The notes beneath the pieces are model-generated. The model did not search any database and was not told the origin of the DNA. It saw only the letters and a program-made list of their open reading frames with translations. A program made the position numbers and the translations under genes. Source: Albidovulum sp. (GTDB lineage Bacteria; Pseudomonadota; Alphaproteobacteria; Rhodobacterales; Rhodobacteraceae). Taken from it: a DNA stretch of 44,470 bases. Within the stretch, counting starts at the first letter, position 1. Every line of letters starts with the position of its first letter. The stretch is from assembly GCF_008933605.1 (NCBI RefSeq), contig NZ_WBUS01000013.1, positions 1-44,470 of the forward strand, read 5' to 3'. This document shows, one piece after another, positions 23,946 to 32,721 of this stretch.

Positions 23946-24263
23946 TCAACGCCCCCGTTGTGGACGCCGCGGGCCTGGTACGCGCGACATGAACCCCGGC
24001 GGGCGGTTGGCGATCCAGCGCACGAAGGCGGCGATGCGCGGGTGCGTTCGCAGCGCGTCGATCGTGGAGTAGCTGCGGGCAAGCTCCGTCTCGCTCAGCG
24101 CCGCGTGGATCTCCCTGTGGCAGATCGCGTGGAGGAGCACGGTCGCGCCGCCCTTGCCGCCGCGCAGGCGCGGGACGAGATGATGCCGGCTCTGCGCCGC
24201 GTCGGCCGGGATGGGCCGGCCGCAGAGGGGACAGATCGGGACGGGCGCCGGCTCTTGTCTCAT
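23946..24263 (-). CDS. Small HNH-endonuclease-fold protein
   Basis: The 105-residue protein has a zinc-knuckle pair ICPLCGRPI (about residues 9-17) and the beta-beta-alpha metal core: SRHHLVPRLRGGKGGATVLL, then CHREIHAALSE. It resembles standalone HNH proteins found as single genes in many alphaproteobacteria. A nuclease role is implied by the motif, but the substrate is unknown. It is not accompanied by methylase, integrase or terminase genes, so it is not obviously part of a mobile element. It is divergent from mscS. Confidence 0.75.
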   Translation of the reverse strand: MRQEPAPVPICPLCGRPIPADAAQSRHHLVPRLRGGKGGATVLLHAICHREIHAALSETELARSYSTIDALRTHPRIAAFVRWIANRPPGFMSRVPGPRRPQRGR

Positions 24264-24316
24264 GCCGGAATTCTTGCCACAGGAAGGAGCGTACTGACAG
24301 GGGGCCCGACCGCGCC

Positions 24317-25630
24317 ATGGACAATCCGCCCGACATCGTCGTGAAGGCGCTCGGCTATGCGGAGCAGGCCAAGGCGCTTGCACTCGACTGGGCGACGAGC
24401 CCTGCCGCGTGGTCGCAGTTCGCGCTGCTCGTGCTCGCCTGGTTTCTGTCCGTTGCAGTCTCGCGCCGCTTCGGCCCCCGGCTCTCGGCGCTGGTCGCTC
24501 CGAAGGACGGTGCCGGGGGTATAGTCGTCGCGGCCCGCCGTTTCGCGCTGCGGTTGCTGCCGCTTCTCCTGCCGCTTCTCGCCTATGGTTTCACCGCGGC
24601 GGGCGAGGCGATCACGCGGTCGCTCTTCGGCTCGGGCGCCGTCATCGCCTTCGGCAAGCGGTTGTTCCTTTTCCTCGCCGCGCGGACCTTCGCGCGCGGC
24701 ATCCTCACGGATCCGTTCCTGCGGCTTCTCGGCCGCTATGTCCTTGTCCCGGTGGCGGCGCTCTACGCGCTTGGCCTTCTCGATCCCGCCATGGCCTGGC
24801 TCGAGGCGCAGATGGTCGAGCTTGGAAACATCCGGTTCTCGCTCGCGGCGTTGCTGCGGGGGCTGATCGCCGGCAGCCTGCTCTTCTGGCTCGGGTCCTG
24901 GTCGAACCGGCAGAGCGCCGACTACATCAAGGCGCAGCAGGAACTCAGGCCGGCCACGCGCGAACTGGCGGTAAAGGCGGCCGAGGTCGTGATCTTCGGC
25001 GCGGCCTTTCTGCTCCTCCTCAACATCATGGGAATCGACCTGACGACCATCGCCGTGCTCGGCGGGGCGCTCGGTGTCGGGATCGGCCTCGGGCTTCAAC
25101 AGATTGCGGCCAACTTCATCTCGGGGATCATCCTCCTGATCGAGGGGCAGACAACCGTCGGCGACTATGTCGAGCTTGACGGTGGCGAGAAGGGCACCAT
25201 CGTGAAGATGACCGCCCGCGCCTGCGTGCTCGAGACCTTCGACGGCCGCTGGATCGTCGTCCCGAACGAGCATTTCATCACCACGAGGGTTGTGAACTAC
25301 TCCGACCAGGGCAGCGCGAACCGCTACGAGGCGCCGTTTTCCGTCAGCTACGACACCGATATCAACATCGTGCCTGACATCATCGTCCGGGCAGTGGAGG
25401 CGCTGCCCTTCGTGCTGAAGATGCCCGAGGGGCCGGACTGCGAGCTGAAGGGCTTCGGAGATTCCGGCATCGATTTCGCCGTGGAATACTGGGTCAACGG
25501 CATCGACGATGGGCGCAACAAGTATGGGAGCCAGGTCCTCTTCGCGATCTGGAACGCCCTGAAGGCCGAGGGAATCGAAATCCCCTATCCGCACCGGGTG
25601 GTCGAGCTGAAGGGCAGGATGCCGGCGTGA
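24317..25630 (+). CDS. MscS-family mechanosensitive ion channel
   Basis: This is a 437-residue inner-membrane channel. Several hydrophobic segments precede the pore helix GGALGVGIGLGLQQIAANFI (about residues 249-268). The MscS beta domain follows: GIILLIEGQTTVGDYVELDG, EKGTIVKMTARACVLETFDG and VVPNEHFITTRVVNYSDQ. A C-terminal alpha/beta domain includes DINIVPDIIVRAVEALPFV. It is longer than E. coli MscS (286 residues) because of extra N-terminal membrane segments. Such channels release solutes on hypo-osmotic shock. Its stop overlaps the start of the flavoprotein gene by four bases. Confidence 0.92.
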   Translation: MDNPPDIVVKALGYAEQAKALALDWATSPAAWSQFALLVLAWFLSVAVSRRFGPRLSALVAPKDGAGGIVVAARRFALRLLPLLLPLLAYGFTAAGEAITRSLFGSGAVIAFGKRLFLFLAARTFARGILTDPFLRLLGRYVLVPVAALYALGLLDPAMAWLEAQMVELGNIRFSLAALLRGLIAGSLLFWLGSWSNRQSADYIKAQQELRPATRELAVKAAEVVIFGAAFLLLLNIMGIDLTTIAVLGGALGVGIGLGLQQIAANFISGIILLIEGQTTVGDYVELDGGEKGTIVKMTARACVLETFDGRWIVVPNEHFITTRVVNYSDQGSANRYEAPFSVSYDTDINIVPDIIVRAVEALPFVLKMPEGPDCELKGFGDSGIDFAVEYWVNGIDDGRNKYGSQVLFAIWNALKAEGIEIPYPHRVVELKGRMPA

Positions 25631-26805
25631 CCGATGCGCTCGTCATCGGAGCCGGGCCGGCCGGACTGATGGCGGCCGAGGCATTGTCGGCGGCCGGGCG
25701 TCAGGTTCTGGTCTGCGAGGCCAAGCCGACCGCGGCACGAAAGTTCCTGATGGCGGGTAAGTCAGGGTTGAACCTGACGAAAGACGAACCGCGCTCCGTC
25801 TTCGCCGCGCACTACGACGCCGGCTGGCTTGCGCCGATACTGGACGATTTCGGCCCGGCCGAGCTCATGGATTGGGCGCGAGGTCTCGGGCAGGAGGTCT
25901 TCACCGGAACCTCCGGCCGGGTCTTTCCTGTCGCCATGAAGGCGTCCCCGCTCCTGCGTGCCTGGCTCGCCCGACTCGGTGCGGCCGGGGTTGAGCTGCG
26001 CACGCGGTGGAGCTGGGACGGGTTCGCCGGTGCCGCCTTCGCCTTCGACACGCCGACGGGGCGGCAGGTCTTGCACCCCGCCGTCACGGTGCTGGCCCTG
26101 GGTGGGGCAAGCTGGCCGCGGCTCGGGTCGGATGCGGCCTGGGTCCCGTGGCTGGCCGCCAGGGGTGTGGCAGTCGCGCCCTTCCGGCCGGCGAACATGG
26201 GGCTTGGCGTGGAGTGGTCCGACCACATGGCACGGCACTTCGGCTCGCCCGTGAAAGGTGCCGCGCTCGTCGCCGGTGCGCAGCGCGACCGGGGCGAGTT
26301 CGTCGTGTCCGCGCGCGGCATCGAGGGCGCCGGCGTCTACGCTGTTTCGCGCGCGGTGCGCGAGGGAGCGGTCCTCACGCTCGACCTCGCGCCCGACCGG
26401 AGCCTTGCCGAGGTGGCGGGGCGGCTGGCGAAGGGGCCGGGCAAGGCGTCGGTTCCGAACTGGCTCCGCAAGGCGCTGAAGCTCGACCCGGTGAAGATCG
26501 CGCTACTGCAGGAATGGGGGCGACCACTGCCGAAGGGCGACCGCCTTGCCCGGCTGGTCAAGGCCCTGCCGGTCCGCCACACCGGTCCGCGGCCGCTCGC
26601 CGAGGCGATTTCCTCGGCCGGAGGAATCCGGCGCGAAAGCCTGACCGACGATCTGGAACTGACGGCCCTGCCCGGCGTCTTCGCGGCGGGCGAGATGCTC
26701 GACTGGGAGGCGCCGACCGGCGGCTACCTCTTGACCGCCTGCCTTGCGACGGGCCTTCGGGCCGGCCGCGCGGCGGCGCGTCAGCGCGCCATCGCGCGCT
26801 TGTAG
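25627..26805 (+). CDS. HI0933/YhiN-family flavoprotein
   Basis: The 392-residue protein begins with a dinucleotide-binding fold (ALVIGAGPAGLMAAEALSAA) and VCEAKPTAARKFLMAGKSG, followed by LNLTK, typical of the HI0933 family. The C-terminus has the FAD-binding closing motif GVFAAGEMLDWEAPTGGYLL. It also carries ALGGASWPRLGSDAAWVPWL in the middle. The biochemical reaction of this family is not established. The ATG-less start is GTG overlapping the mscS stop. Its last 25 bases overlap the end of the convergent GST gene. Confidence 0.88.
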   Translation: MTDALVIGAGPAGLMAAEALSAAGRQVLVCEAKPTAARKFLMAGKSGLNLTKDEPRSVFAAHYDAGWLAPILDDFGPAELMDWARGLGQEVFTGTSGRVFPVAMKASPLLRAWLARLGAAGVELRTRWSWDGFAGAAFAFDTPTGRQVLHPAVTVLALGGASWPRLGSDAAWVPWLAARGVAVAPFRPANMGLGVEWSDHMARHFGSPVKGAALVAGAQRDRGEFVVSARGIEGAGVYAVSRAVREGAVLTLDLAPDRSLAEVAGRLAKGPGKASVPNWLRKALKLDPVKIALLQEWGRPLPKGDRLARLVKALPVRHTGPRPLAEAISSAGGIRRESLTDDLELTALPGVFAAGEMLDWEAPTGGYLLTACLATGLRAGRAAARQRAIARL

Positions 26806-27368
26806 GCGGGACGCTGGCGCATCCGGTCGAGGTATTCGGTCAGCCGGTGCTCCACGATCGGGAATTTCGCCGACAGCGCCCAGTTGCCGCAATGGGTCAG
26901 GATGATGTCGGGCACCGTCATCATCTCGCCCATCAGGAACGGTCCCTCGCCCATCCGGTGCATCAGCGTCCTTTGCGACCGTTCGAACTCCCACCTCAGG
27001 GTGTTCTTGATCGCGGCATGGCGCAGCTCCTCCGGCAGGACGAAGCTGTGCCGCGCCGCCATCCAGAGATTAGCGTCGAATTCGTCCAGCAGGAACTGGG
27101 TCAGGCTGTCCTGCCGCGCCCGATCGAGCGTCCCCGCCCGGTGCGTCAGCTTGCCATGCTTGTCGGCGAGGTACTGGATGATCGCCGTCGAATCGGTGAT
27201 CGGCGTGCCGTCCTCGACGAGCACTGGAACCTTGCCCGCGGGGTTGAAGGCGGTGACCCCCTCCGACCGCGGCGGTGCGGCGACATGCTCGTAAGCCTCG
27301 CCGAGTTCCTCGAGCATCCACAAGACCCGCGCGGCGCGGCTGCCGACAGTGCCGATGACGGTGTACAT
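26781..27368 (-). CDS. Glutathione S-transferase
   Basis: This is a 195-residue cytosolic GST. The N-terminal thioredoxin-like domain has MYTVIGTVGSRAARVLWMLE, with Ser10 as the likely catalytic residue, and the glutathione-binding GKVPVLVEDGTPITDSTAII. The C-terminal helical domain has FLMGEMMTVPDIILTHCGNW, the conserved capping-box region. The ATG at 27368 follows a G-rich ribosome site at proper spacing; an ATG at 27392 is possible. It overlaps tail-to-tail with the flavoprotein gene. Confidence 0.88.
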   Translation of the reverse strand: MYTVIGTVGSRAARVLWMLEELGEAYEHVAAPPRSEGVTAFNPAGKVPVLVEDGTPITDSTAIIQYLADKHGKLTHRAGTLDRARQDSLTQFLLDEFDANLWMAARHSFVLPEELRHAAIKNTLRWEFERSQRTLMHRMGEGPFLMGEMMTVPDIILTHCGNWALSAKFPIVEHRLTEYLDRMRQRPAYKRAMAR

Positions 27369-27424
27369 GAGCAGCCCCCCTTGCGAGATCATGGAGCCAC
27401 GCGCGACCGGCGGGTGCAAGACCC

Positions 27425-28447
27425 CTAGCGTCGGTTCAGCATGGCAAGGCGGATGAGCGCGCGTTCCATCACCGCCATGGCCGGCGCGCGCGAACTGGAG
27501 CGGAGCGTGAGGTCGGTATCGGTCAGGATCCCGATGGCCTTCTCGAGATTGTGCATCCCCCAGCCCTGCGCCTGCCTCAGCATCCGGTCGCGGCGCGGGC
27601 CGAAGACGGGCGGACGCATCCGGGCGATGCCCTCGGCCGCTCCGCCGGGGGCGGAGGCCGCCGCATGCAGGGTGCGGAAGTGGCGCATCGCCGCGATGGA
27701 GAGCCCCACCGGCGCCACGCCCTGCCCCTCGAGCCGCCGCATCAAAGGCCCCACCTCGCCCGAGCGAGCCTCGGCCACCGCGTTCAGGACGTCGTCCACC
27801 TCGGCCTCGATGGTCGCCGGCGCGCAGGCGGCGACATCCGCTGGCGTCAGCGGCGTGGCGTCGCCGAACTTGTAGAGCGCGACCTTTTCCACCGTCTGCC
27901 GGAAGTCGCCCGGGTCCAGGTCGCGCGCGAGGGCCAGAAGATCGGTCATCGCCTCGTGCCCGATTTCCCTCAGTCCGGCCCTGGCCAGCACCGCCTCGAT
28001 CTCCTCGCGGCTCGGCGGGTCGTCGTAGATACCGATGGCATAGGCGTTCGCATGGTCCTCGAACGCCTTGCGGAGTGCGGACGTCTTGCCGAGGTTCCCG
28101 GCGGTGACGACGAGCGTGGCGTCCCCTGCCCGCCAGGCCGCGAGCGCGGCCTTGACCGCGTCCGCAGCGCCGTCTGCGGCTTCCTCCACGAAGGCGACGC
28201 GGGGGCCCGGGAAGAACCCATGGGCTCGCATCGCATCGTCGAGAAGCGCGGCGTCCTTGCGCAGATCCCCGCCCGCAAGCCGGGTAAGCCGCATCTCGGC
28301 CTCGCCCTCGGGTCCGATCAAGGCCGCGATCAGTTCCTGTCGCTTCAGCGCGACGCGCATGGCGTCCGCACCGAAGATGAGCACCCCGGCGCGGTCGGGC
28401 TCGGGCCGGGCGAAGAACTTCGCAGCCGCGGTGCCGGCGAGCTTCAT
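27425..28447 (-). CDS. holA: DNA polymerase III delta subunit HolA
   Basis: HolA is the clamp-loader subunit that opens the beta sliding clamp. The 340-residue protein has the family start ([20 protein letters not shown], then GVLIFGADAMRVALKRQELI), DDAMRAHGFFPGPRVAFVEE in the first domain, and a middle domain with FRQTVEKVALYKFGDATPLT. It ends RALIRLAMLNRR. It overlaps lptE by four bases. The order leuS-lptE-holA is a widely conserved bacterial operon and supports the call strongly. Confidence 0.93.
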   Translation of the reverse strand: MKLAGTAAAKFFARPEPDRAGVLIFGADAMRVALKRQELIAALIGPEGEAEMRLTRLAGGDLRKDAALLDDAMRAHGFFPGPRVAFVEEAADGAADAVKAALAAWRAGDATLVVTAGNLGKTSALRKAFEDHANAYAIGIYDDPPSREEIEAVLARAGLREIGHEAMTDLLALARDLDPGDFRQTVEKVALYKFGDATPLTPADVAACAPATIEAEVDDVLNAVAEARSGEVGPLMRRLEGQGVAPVGLSIAAMRHFRTLHAAASAPGGAAEGIARMRPPVFGPRRDRMLRQAQGWGMHNLEKAIGILTDTDLTLRSSSRAPAMAVMERALIRLAMLNRR

Positions 28448-28941
28448 CTTCCGTTCCAGGCGGCCGAGGTCGCGATCAGCCGCGTGACGATCTGGTCTGC
28501 AAGCAGGCGCATGAGCCGCCGGTGGGCATCGGCCTCCGAGGCCGCCGTGGCGACCGAGGTGCCAAAGGCCGAATGGGCGGTGAAGGAGGCGACCTCGCCA
28601 GAGGACAGGACCGTGTCGGTGCCCGCGTCATGAAGCGTGAAGGCGACCGTGCCCAGAAGCTGATAGCGGTTGATCGTGTTGTCCGGCGCGATCGCCTGGG
28701 GCTCGGCCTTCGTGGAAATACGGTAGGAAAGCCGGAACTCCGGTGTCCGTGTGCGACCCAGCCGGTCCTCGAGGCGGGCGACGAGATCGAAGGCGTCGCG
28801 ATCTTGCGGCGCATCGACCGTCACGCGGCTGAGGAGCCCCGCGGCCGGCCCGCCCGGGCCGTAGGCCGGTTCGAACCCGCAGGCTGCGACGGCGCTTGCG
28901 GCGAGCAGCGTCAGGAAGGCGCGGCGGTCAGAGGACGACAT
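28444..28941 (-). CDS. lptE: LPS-assembly lipoprotein LptE
   Basis: LptE plugs the LptD barrel and helps deliver lipopolysaccharide to the outer leaflet. The 165-residue product has a lipoprotein signal ([20 protein letters not shown]), with lipidation predicted at the Cys of AVAACG near residue 21. GFEPAYGP, the typical mature N-terminus, and a beta-alpha body ([20 protein letters not shown]) follow. It overlaps leuS by 14 bases and holA by four. Confidence 0.92.
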   Translation of the reverse strand: MSSSDRRAFLTLLAASAVAACGFEPAYGPGGPAAGLLSRVTVDAPQDRDAFDLVARLEDRLGRTRTPEFRLSYRISTKAEPQAIAPDNTINRYQLLGTVAFTLHDAGTDTVLSSGEVASFTAHSAFGTSVATAASEADAHRRLMRLLADQIVTRLIATSAAWNGR

Positions 28942-31771
28942 TGACGATGCGGCCCGGCACGACGATGAGCTTCTTCGGCGCGGCTCCGGCCAGCGCCTTC
29001 ATCACAGCTTCGTCCGCCAGAACGATCTTTTCAACCTCCGTCGGGGAAAGGTCCTTCGCCACGACGATTTCCGCCCGTCGCTTGCCGTTGATCTGGATCG
29101 GCAGCGTCACAGTGTTCTCCACTAGCATCGCCGGATCGGCCTTGGGCCAGGGTGCCCGGGCGACGAGCCCCTCGCCCCCGGTCATTGTCCAGACCTCCTC
29201 CGCCAGGTGCGGCACCATCGGCGACATGAGCTGCGCAAGCGTCCGCATCGCCACCCGCTTCGTGGCGGCCGAGGCGTCGGACTTCGCGAAGGTGTTGGTG
29301 AACTCGTAGAGCTTGGCGACCGCCTTGTTGAAGGCGAAGCCCTCGATGCCCGCCGTGACGTCGGCGATGGTGCGGTGCAGGGCCTTGAGAAGCGCCTGAT
29401 CCTGGGCCGTGTCCGTCCCGCCCCTGACGTCGATCTCGGCCGCCAGCCGCCATACCCGCGCGAGATGCTTCTGCGTCGCGTCGGCGCCGGCTGCGGTCCA
29501 TTCCACGTCGCGCTCGGGCGGGCTGTCGGACATGACGAACCAGCGCGCCGTGTCGGCACCGTAGCGGGCGATGATGTCCATCGGGTCGACGACGTTCTTC
29601 TTCGACTTGGACATCTTTGCCGGGGGTCGAACCTCAATGCGTGTATGTGGCCGGGACGTCTGGAAGTTGATTAGGTTCTCCGGGTCTGACCTATCAACGC
29701 CCGCAGCCTCCACTTCGGCTCGAAGCAATGCATAGCGGCTGTCTCCGTAAGTGAAGGCAACTACTTCTTCAGGCATCCGATACCGATAGCGAGTCGGGAT
29801 GTCGGAGTTGATTGGCGAGTGGCCAGGTCGCTCGACACCATCCGCAATATGATAAGGTTCTTCGAATATTTCATGCGTCACCATTCCTTGCGTGAAGAGC
29901 GCGTCGAAGGGCTCGACGGCCTTCGCCGGAAGGTGGCCGCAGATATGCATCGCGCGGGCGAAGAAGCGGGAATAGAGCAGGTGCAGGATCGCGTGCTCGA
30001 TCCCGCCAATGTACTGGTCCACGTTCATCCAGTACTCGGCCTCGGCCAGATCGGTCGGCGTCTTGGCATGGGGTGCGGTGAAGCGGGCGTAGTACCAGGA
30101 CGAATCGACGAAGGTGTCCATCGTGTCCGTCTCGCGCCGCGCCGGCTTGCCGCAGGCGGGGCAGGGAACGTCGCGCCAGGTCGGATGCCGGTCGAGCGGA
30201 TTGCCCGGCTGCTCGAAGCTCACGTCGTCGGGCAGGCGGACAGGCAGGTTTTCCTTCTTCTCTGGCACCACGCCACAGCTTTCGCAATGGACAACCGGGA
30301 TCGGGCAGCCCCAGTAGCGCTGGCGCGACAGACCCCAGTCGCGCAGGCGGTACTTGGTGACGCCGGTGCCGTAGCCATGCGCCTCGGCATGGGCGATGGC
30401 GGCGTCGATGGCCTCGTCTCCGGTCGCTTCAGAGAAGGCCGACATATCCAAATGTTTCTTTGGCCCTGGTTGGTGTTCTGTTTGAGTCGTAAGACCGAAT
30501 GGATTGGGCAAATACTCTACGACTTCGATTTTCCAAGGGATGTAGGGGATACTGCCGATGCAAATAGCTACAGGATTTGACGGGCCGCTGCCCTTGTCGA
30601 ATGACGCGTACCCAACACCATCGTGCCACAACAGGTCAGGGCGCTCTCCTTCTTCGGAGACGACCTCTTTGTCGCGGGGTTTAAAGGCTGGGATTATTGG
30701 CAGCCCATACTTCCGCGCGAAATCGTGGTCGCGCTGATCGTGGCCGGGGCAGCCGAAGATCGCGCCGGTGCCGTAGTCCATGAGGATGAAGTTGGCGATC
30801 CAGACCGGGATTTCACAATCGGGATCAACCGGATGGCGCACCTTCAGCCCGGTGTCGAAGCCGAGCTTCTCGGCCGTCTCGATCGCCTCCTCGGTGGTGC
30901 CGCCCTTCCTCGCCTCGGCGCAGAAGGCCGCGACCTCGGGCCGCTCCGCCTCCAGCGCGCGGGCGAGCGGATGGTCGGGCGAGATGCCGAGGAACGAGGC
31001 GCCCATCAGCGTGTCCGGCCGTGTCGTGTAGACCTCGATCCGGTCCATGCCGGCATGGGGTGCGGTCAGATGCCAGGCCATCTGCAGCCCGCGGCTCTGG
31101 CCGATCCAGTTGGCCTGCATCAGCCGCACCTTCTCGGGCCAATCCTTCAGCCCGTCGAGCGCCTCCAGAAGCTCGCCCGCGAAGTCGGAGATGCGGAAGA
31201 ACCACTGCGTCAGCTCGCGCCGCTCCACCTCCGCGCCCGAGCGCCAGCCCTTGCCGTCGATCACCTGTTCGTTGGCCAGCACGGTCATGTCCACCGGGTC
31301 CCAGTTCACCACCGCGGCCTTGCGGTAGACGAGCCCCTTTTCCATGAAGTCGATGAACATCGACTGCTGCTGGCCGTAATATTCCGGGTCGCAGGTGGCG
31401 AATTCGCGGCTCCAGTCGATGGAGAGGCCAAGGGGCTTCATCTGGTCGCGCATCTGCGCGATGTTGCCGTAGGTCCAGTCCTTCGGATGGCCGCCGCGTT
31501 CCATCGCCGCGTTCTCGGCCGGCATCCCGAAGGCGTCCCAGCCCATCGGGTGCAACACGCTGAATCCGCAGGAGGATTTGTAGCGCGCCACGACGTCGCC
31601 CATAGTGTAGTTGCGCACATGGCCGATATGGATGCGACCCGACGGGTAGGGGAACATCTCCAGCACGTAGTACTTCGGTCGCGCCGGATCATGCCGGGCC
31701 GTGAAGCAGCCGGCCGCCTCCCAGGCCTTCTGCCACTTGGGTTCGATCTCGGCGGGGTCGTAGCGCGACAT
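28928..31771 (-). CDS. leuS: Leucyl-tRNA synthetase with two extra insertions
   Basis: LeuS charges tRNA-Leu. The 947-residue product has all catalytic marks: the HIGH-type [20 protein letters not shown], the CP1 editing domain ([34 protein letters not shown]), the [19 protein letters not shown] core, and KMSKS in [15 protein letters not shown] at about residue 717. E. coli LeuS has 860 residues. The excess of about 87 lies in two segments (residues ~360-444 and ~627-714) whose DNA is lower in G+C than the flanks. The ATG at 31771 follows GAGGAC; an in-frame upstream start at 31807 is unlikely. Confidence 0.96.
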   Translation of the reverse strand: MSRYDPAEIEPKWQKAWEAAGCFTARHDPARPKYYVLEMFPYPSGRIHIGHVRNYTMGDVVARYKSSCGFSVLHPMGWDAFGMPAENAAMERGGHPKDWTYGNIAQMRDQMKPLGLSIDWSREFATCDPEYYGQQQSMFIDFMEKGLVYRKAAVVNWDPVDMTVLANEQVIDGKGWRSGAEVERRELTQWFFRISDFAGELLEALDGLKDWPEKVRLMQANWIGQSRGLQMAWHLTAPHAGMDRIEVYTTRPDTLMGASFLGISPDHPLARALEAERPEVAAFCAEARKGGTTEEAIETAEKLGFDTGLKVRHPVDPDCEIPVWIANFILMDYGTGAIFGCPGHDQRDHDFARKYGLPIIPAFKPRDKEVVSEEGERPDLLWHDGVGYASFDKGSGPSNPVAICIGSIPYIPWKIEVVEYLPNPFGLTTQTEHQPGPKKHLDMSAFSEATGDEAIDAAIAHAEAHGYGTGVTKYRLRDWGLSRQRYWGCPIPVVHCESCGVVPEKKENLPVRLPDDVSFEQPGNPLDRHPTWRDVPCPACGKPARRETDTMDTFVDSSWYYARFTAPHAKTPTDLAEAEYWMNVDQYIGGIEHAILHLLYSRFFARAMHICGHLPAKAVEPFDALFTQGMVTHEIFEEPYHIADGVERPGHSPINSDIPTRYRYRMPEEVVAFTYGDSRYALLRAEVEAAGVDRSDPENLINFQTSRPHTRIEVRPPAKMSKSKKNVVDPMDIIARYGADTARWFVMSDSPPERDVEWTAAGADATQKHLARVWRLAAEIDVRGGTDTAQDQALLKALHRTIADVTAGIEGFAFNKAVAKLYEFTNTFAKSDASAATKRVAMRTLAQLMSPMVPHLAEEVWTMTGGEGLVARAPWPKADPAMLVENTVTLPIQINGKRRAEIVVAKDLSPTEVEKIVLADEAVMKALAGAAPKKLIVVPGRIVNVVL
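29630..29890 (-). other. Lower-G+C insert in leuS just before KMSKS
   Basis: This segment encodes leuS residues about 627-714, between [11 protein letters not shown] and PPAKMSKS, where bacterial enzymes carry the leucine-specific domain. The stretch between these anchors is about 40 residues longer than in E. coli. A counted line (29821-29880) is 48% G+C, against clearly higher values in the flanking gene. Codons such as GAA, AAT and TTA-type complements appear that are rare elsewhere in the window. Confidence 0.7.
30440..30690 (-). other. Lower-G+C insert at the end of the LeuS editing domain
   Basis: This segment encodes residues about 360-444, between [13 protein letters not shown] and [13 protein letters not shown]. 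The stretch between HDQRD and YRLRDW is about 50 residues longer than in E. coli. Line 30481-30540 counts 26 G+C of 60 (43%). Residues such as [20 protein letters not shown] suggest a folded beta unit rather than a loose linker. Its reading frame is intact. Confidence 0.7.
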
Positions 31772-31798
31772 GTCTGTCCTCGGCGTTCTGTCGGGCCG

Positions 31799-31827
31799 GT
31801 TATACAATCGCGGCAGGCGAGGTCCAG
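31799..31827 (-). promoter_or_regulatory. Candidate leuS promoter
   Basis: On the - strand CTGGAC (31827-31822) is followed after 17 bases by TATAAC (31804-31799), a good -10 hexamer with a weak -35. The -10 ends 27 bases before the leuS ATG, leaving a short leader. Confidence 0.4.
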
Positions 31828-31891
31828 AGTTTCCCTCTGCCTGTCGCCTTGCGTGTGCTTTCTCGGGGTCGGGGGCGGCGCCCCCGCGGGA

Positions 31892-32464
31892 TCAGAGCCG
31901 GCCCGCGCGAATCCTGAGTTCGCGCGCCCTGGTCAGGATCGCGTCCTCGACCGCACGCTGCGTCGCGGGATCGACCGGCCCCGCCTTCGTCATCAGCGCG
32001 ACCTTGAGCGAGCGGGCATCGAGTGCCGGGTCCTGAACATAGACCGTGGCACGATAGGCGCGCCCGCCGCCGGGCGGGGTGCCGTATCCGGTGACGATCA
32101 CGCCCGAGAACGGATCGACCGACTGGATCGGCAGGAAATCCAGCACCTCGAGCGAGGCCTGCCAGAGGAATCGGTTCACCTCGACGGTGGTGTTTGTGTC
32201 GGTCCCGCCACGGAAGAGGTCGAAGAGCCGACCGCGGTTCCGGTTCCGCGCCGCGCTTTCCGTGCGCGATTTCTTCTTCGTGACCAGGCTTTCGTCGACA
32301 CCGCGCTGCGCGGCCGTCGCCGCGTCGCGGGCGGCCAGCCGTTCCGCCGTCAGCGGCTGGCGCGCGCGGAACGGGCTGCTGTCGCCCGAGCCGATTCCGC
32401 CGCAGGAGGCGAGCGTTGCCACCAGCCCCGCGATGATCGTGCCGCGCATCATGACCCGGACCAT
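31892..32464 (-). CDS. DUF3576-type lipoprotein
   Basis: The 190-residue product has a lipoprotein signal (IIAGLVATLASCGG), with the Cys of LASC as lipidation site. A Ser/Arg-rich stretch is followed by the DUF3576 core: VEVNRFLWQASLEVLDFLPI, QSVDPFSGVIVTGYG, and the C-terminal YRATVYVQDPALDARSLKVA. The function of the family is unknown; an envelope role is likely. The ATG at 32464 is chosen because AAGGGTGGG is well spaced upstream; a GTG at 32473 is possible. It stands alone, 120 bases past the start of leuS. Confidence 0.8.
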   Translation of the reverse strand: MVRVMMRGTIIAGLVATLASCGGIGSGDSSPFRARQPLTAERLAARDAATAAQRGVDESLVTKKKSRTESAARNRNRGRLFDLFRGGTDTNTTVEVNRFLWQASLEVLDFLPIQSVDPFSGVIVTGYGTPPGGGRAYRATVYVQDPALDARSLKVALMTKAGPVDPATQRAVEDAILTRARELRIRAGRL

Positions 32465-32721
32465 CTGTCCCACCCTTGCCGCTCCGTTCCCGCTGTCTAG
32501 CCGAGCCTCCCCGTGCGAACAAGGCTTTTCCGGACAGGGGCTTCGGCGTCAATCCGGCCTTCCCCCGGGACACTGTGGCAAGAAGGCACCATCGCCCCCG
32601 AACCTTCCCGCGGCCCCCGTCCTTTCCGTTGCATTGGCAGGGCCGACGGCGGAAATAGGGGCATACCCAATTCGGATTCCCCTGAGTTGGGCCTACCTTG
32701 AGATCAACGAGGGAATACGAA
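32465..32721. other. Long leader of the porin gene, with hairpin
   Basis: This 257-base divergent spacer separates the DUF3576-type gene and the porin gene. It contains an imperfect 8-bp inverted repeat, CCCAATTC (32666-32673) and GAGTTGGG (32684-32691; 7 of 8 pairs), 18 bases before the porin ribosome site GAGGG. A weak promoter-like pair TTGCAT-N18-AAATAG begins at 32629. The hairpin may be an operator or an RNA stem in the porin leader. Confidence 0.4.

Noticed and set aside
29600-30700. Possible frameshift or pseudogene in leuS
   Set aside because: The frame is continuous and both catalytic motifs are intact, so the shifted segments are in-frame inserts and not damage.
30623-32500. Long + strand frame across leuS and the DUF3576-type gene
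   Set aside because: It is antisense to two well-supported genes and shows no domain.
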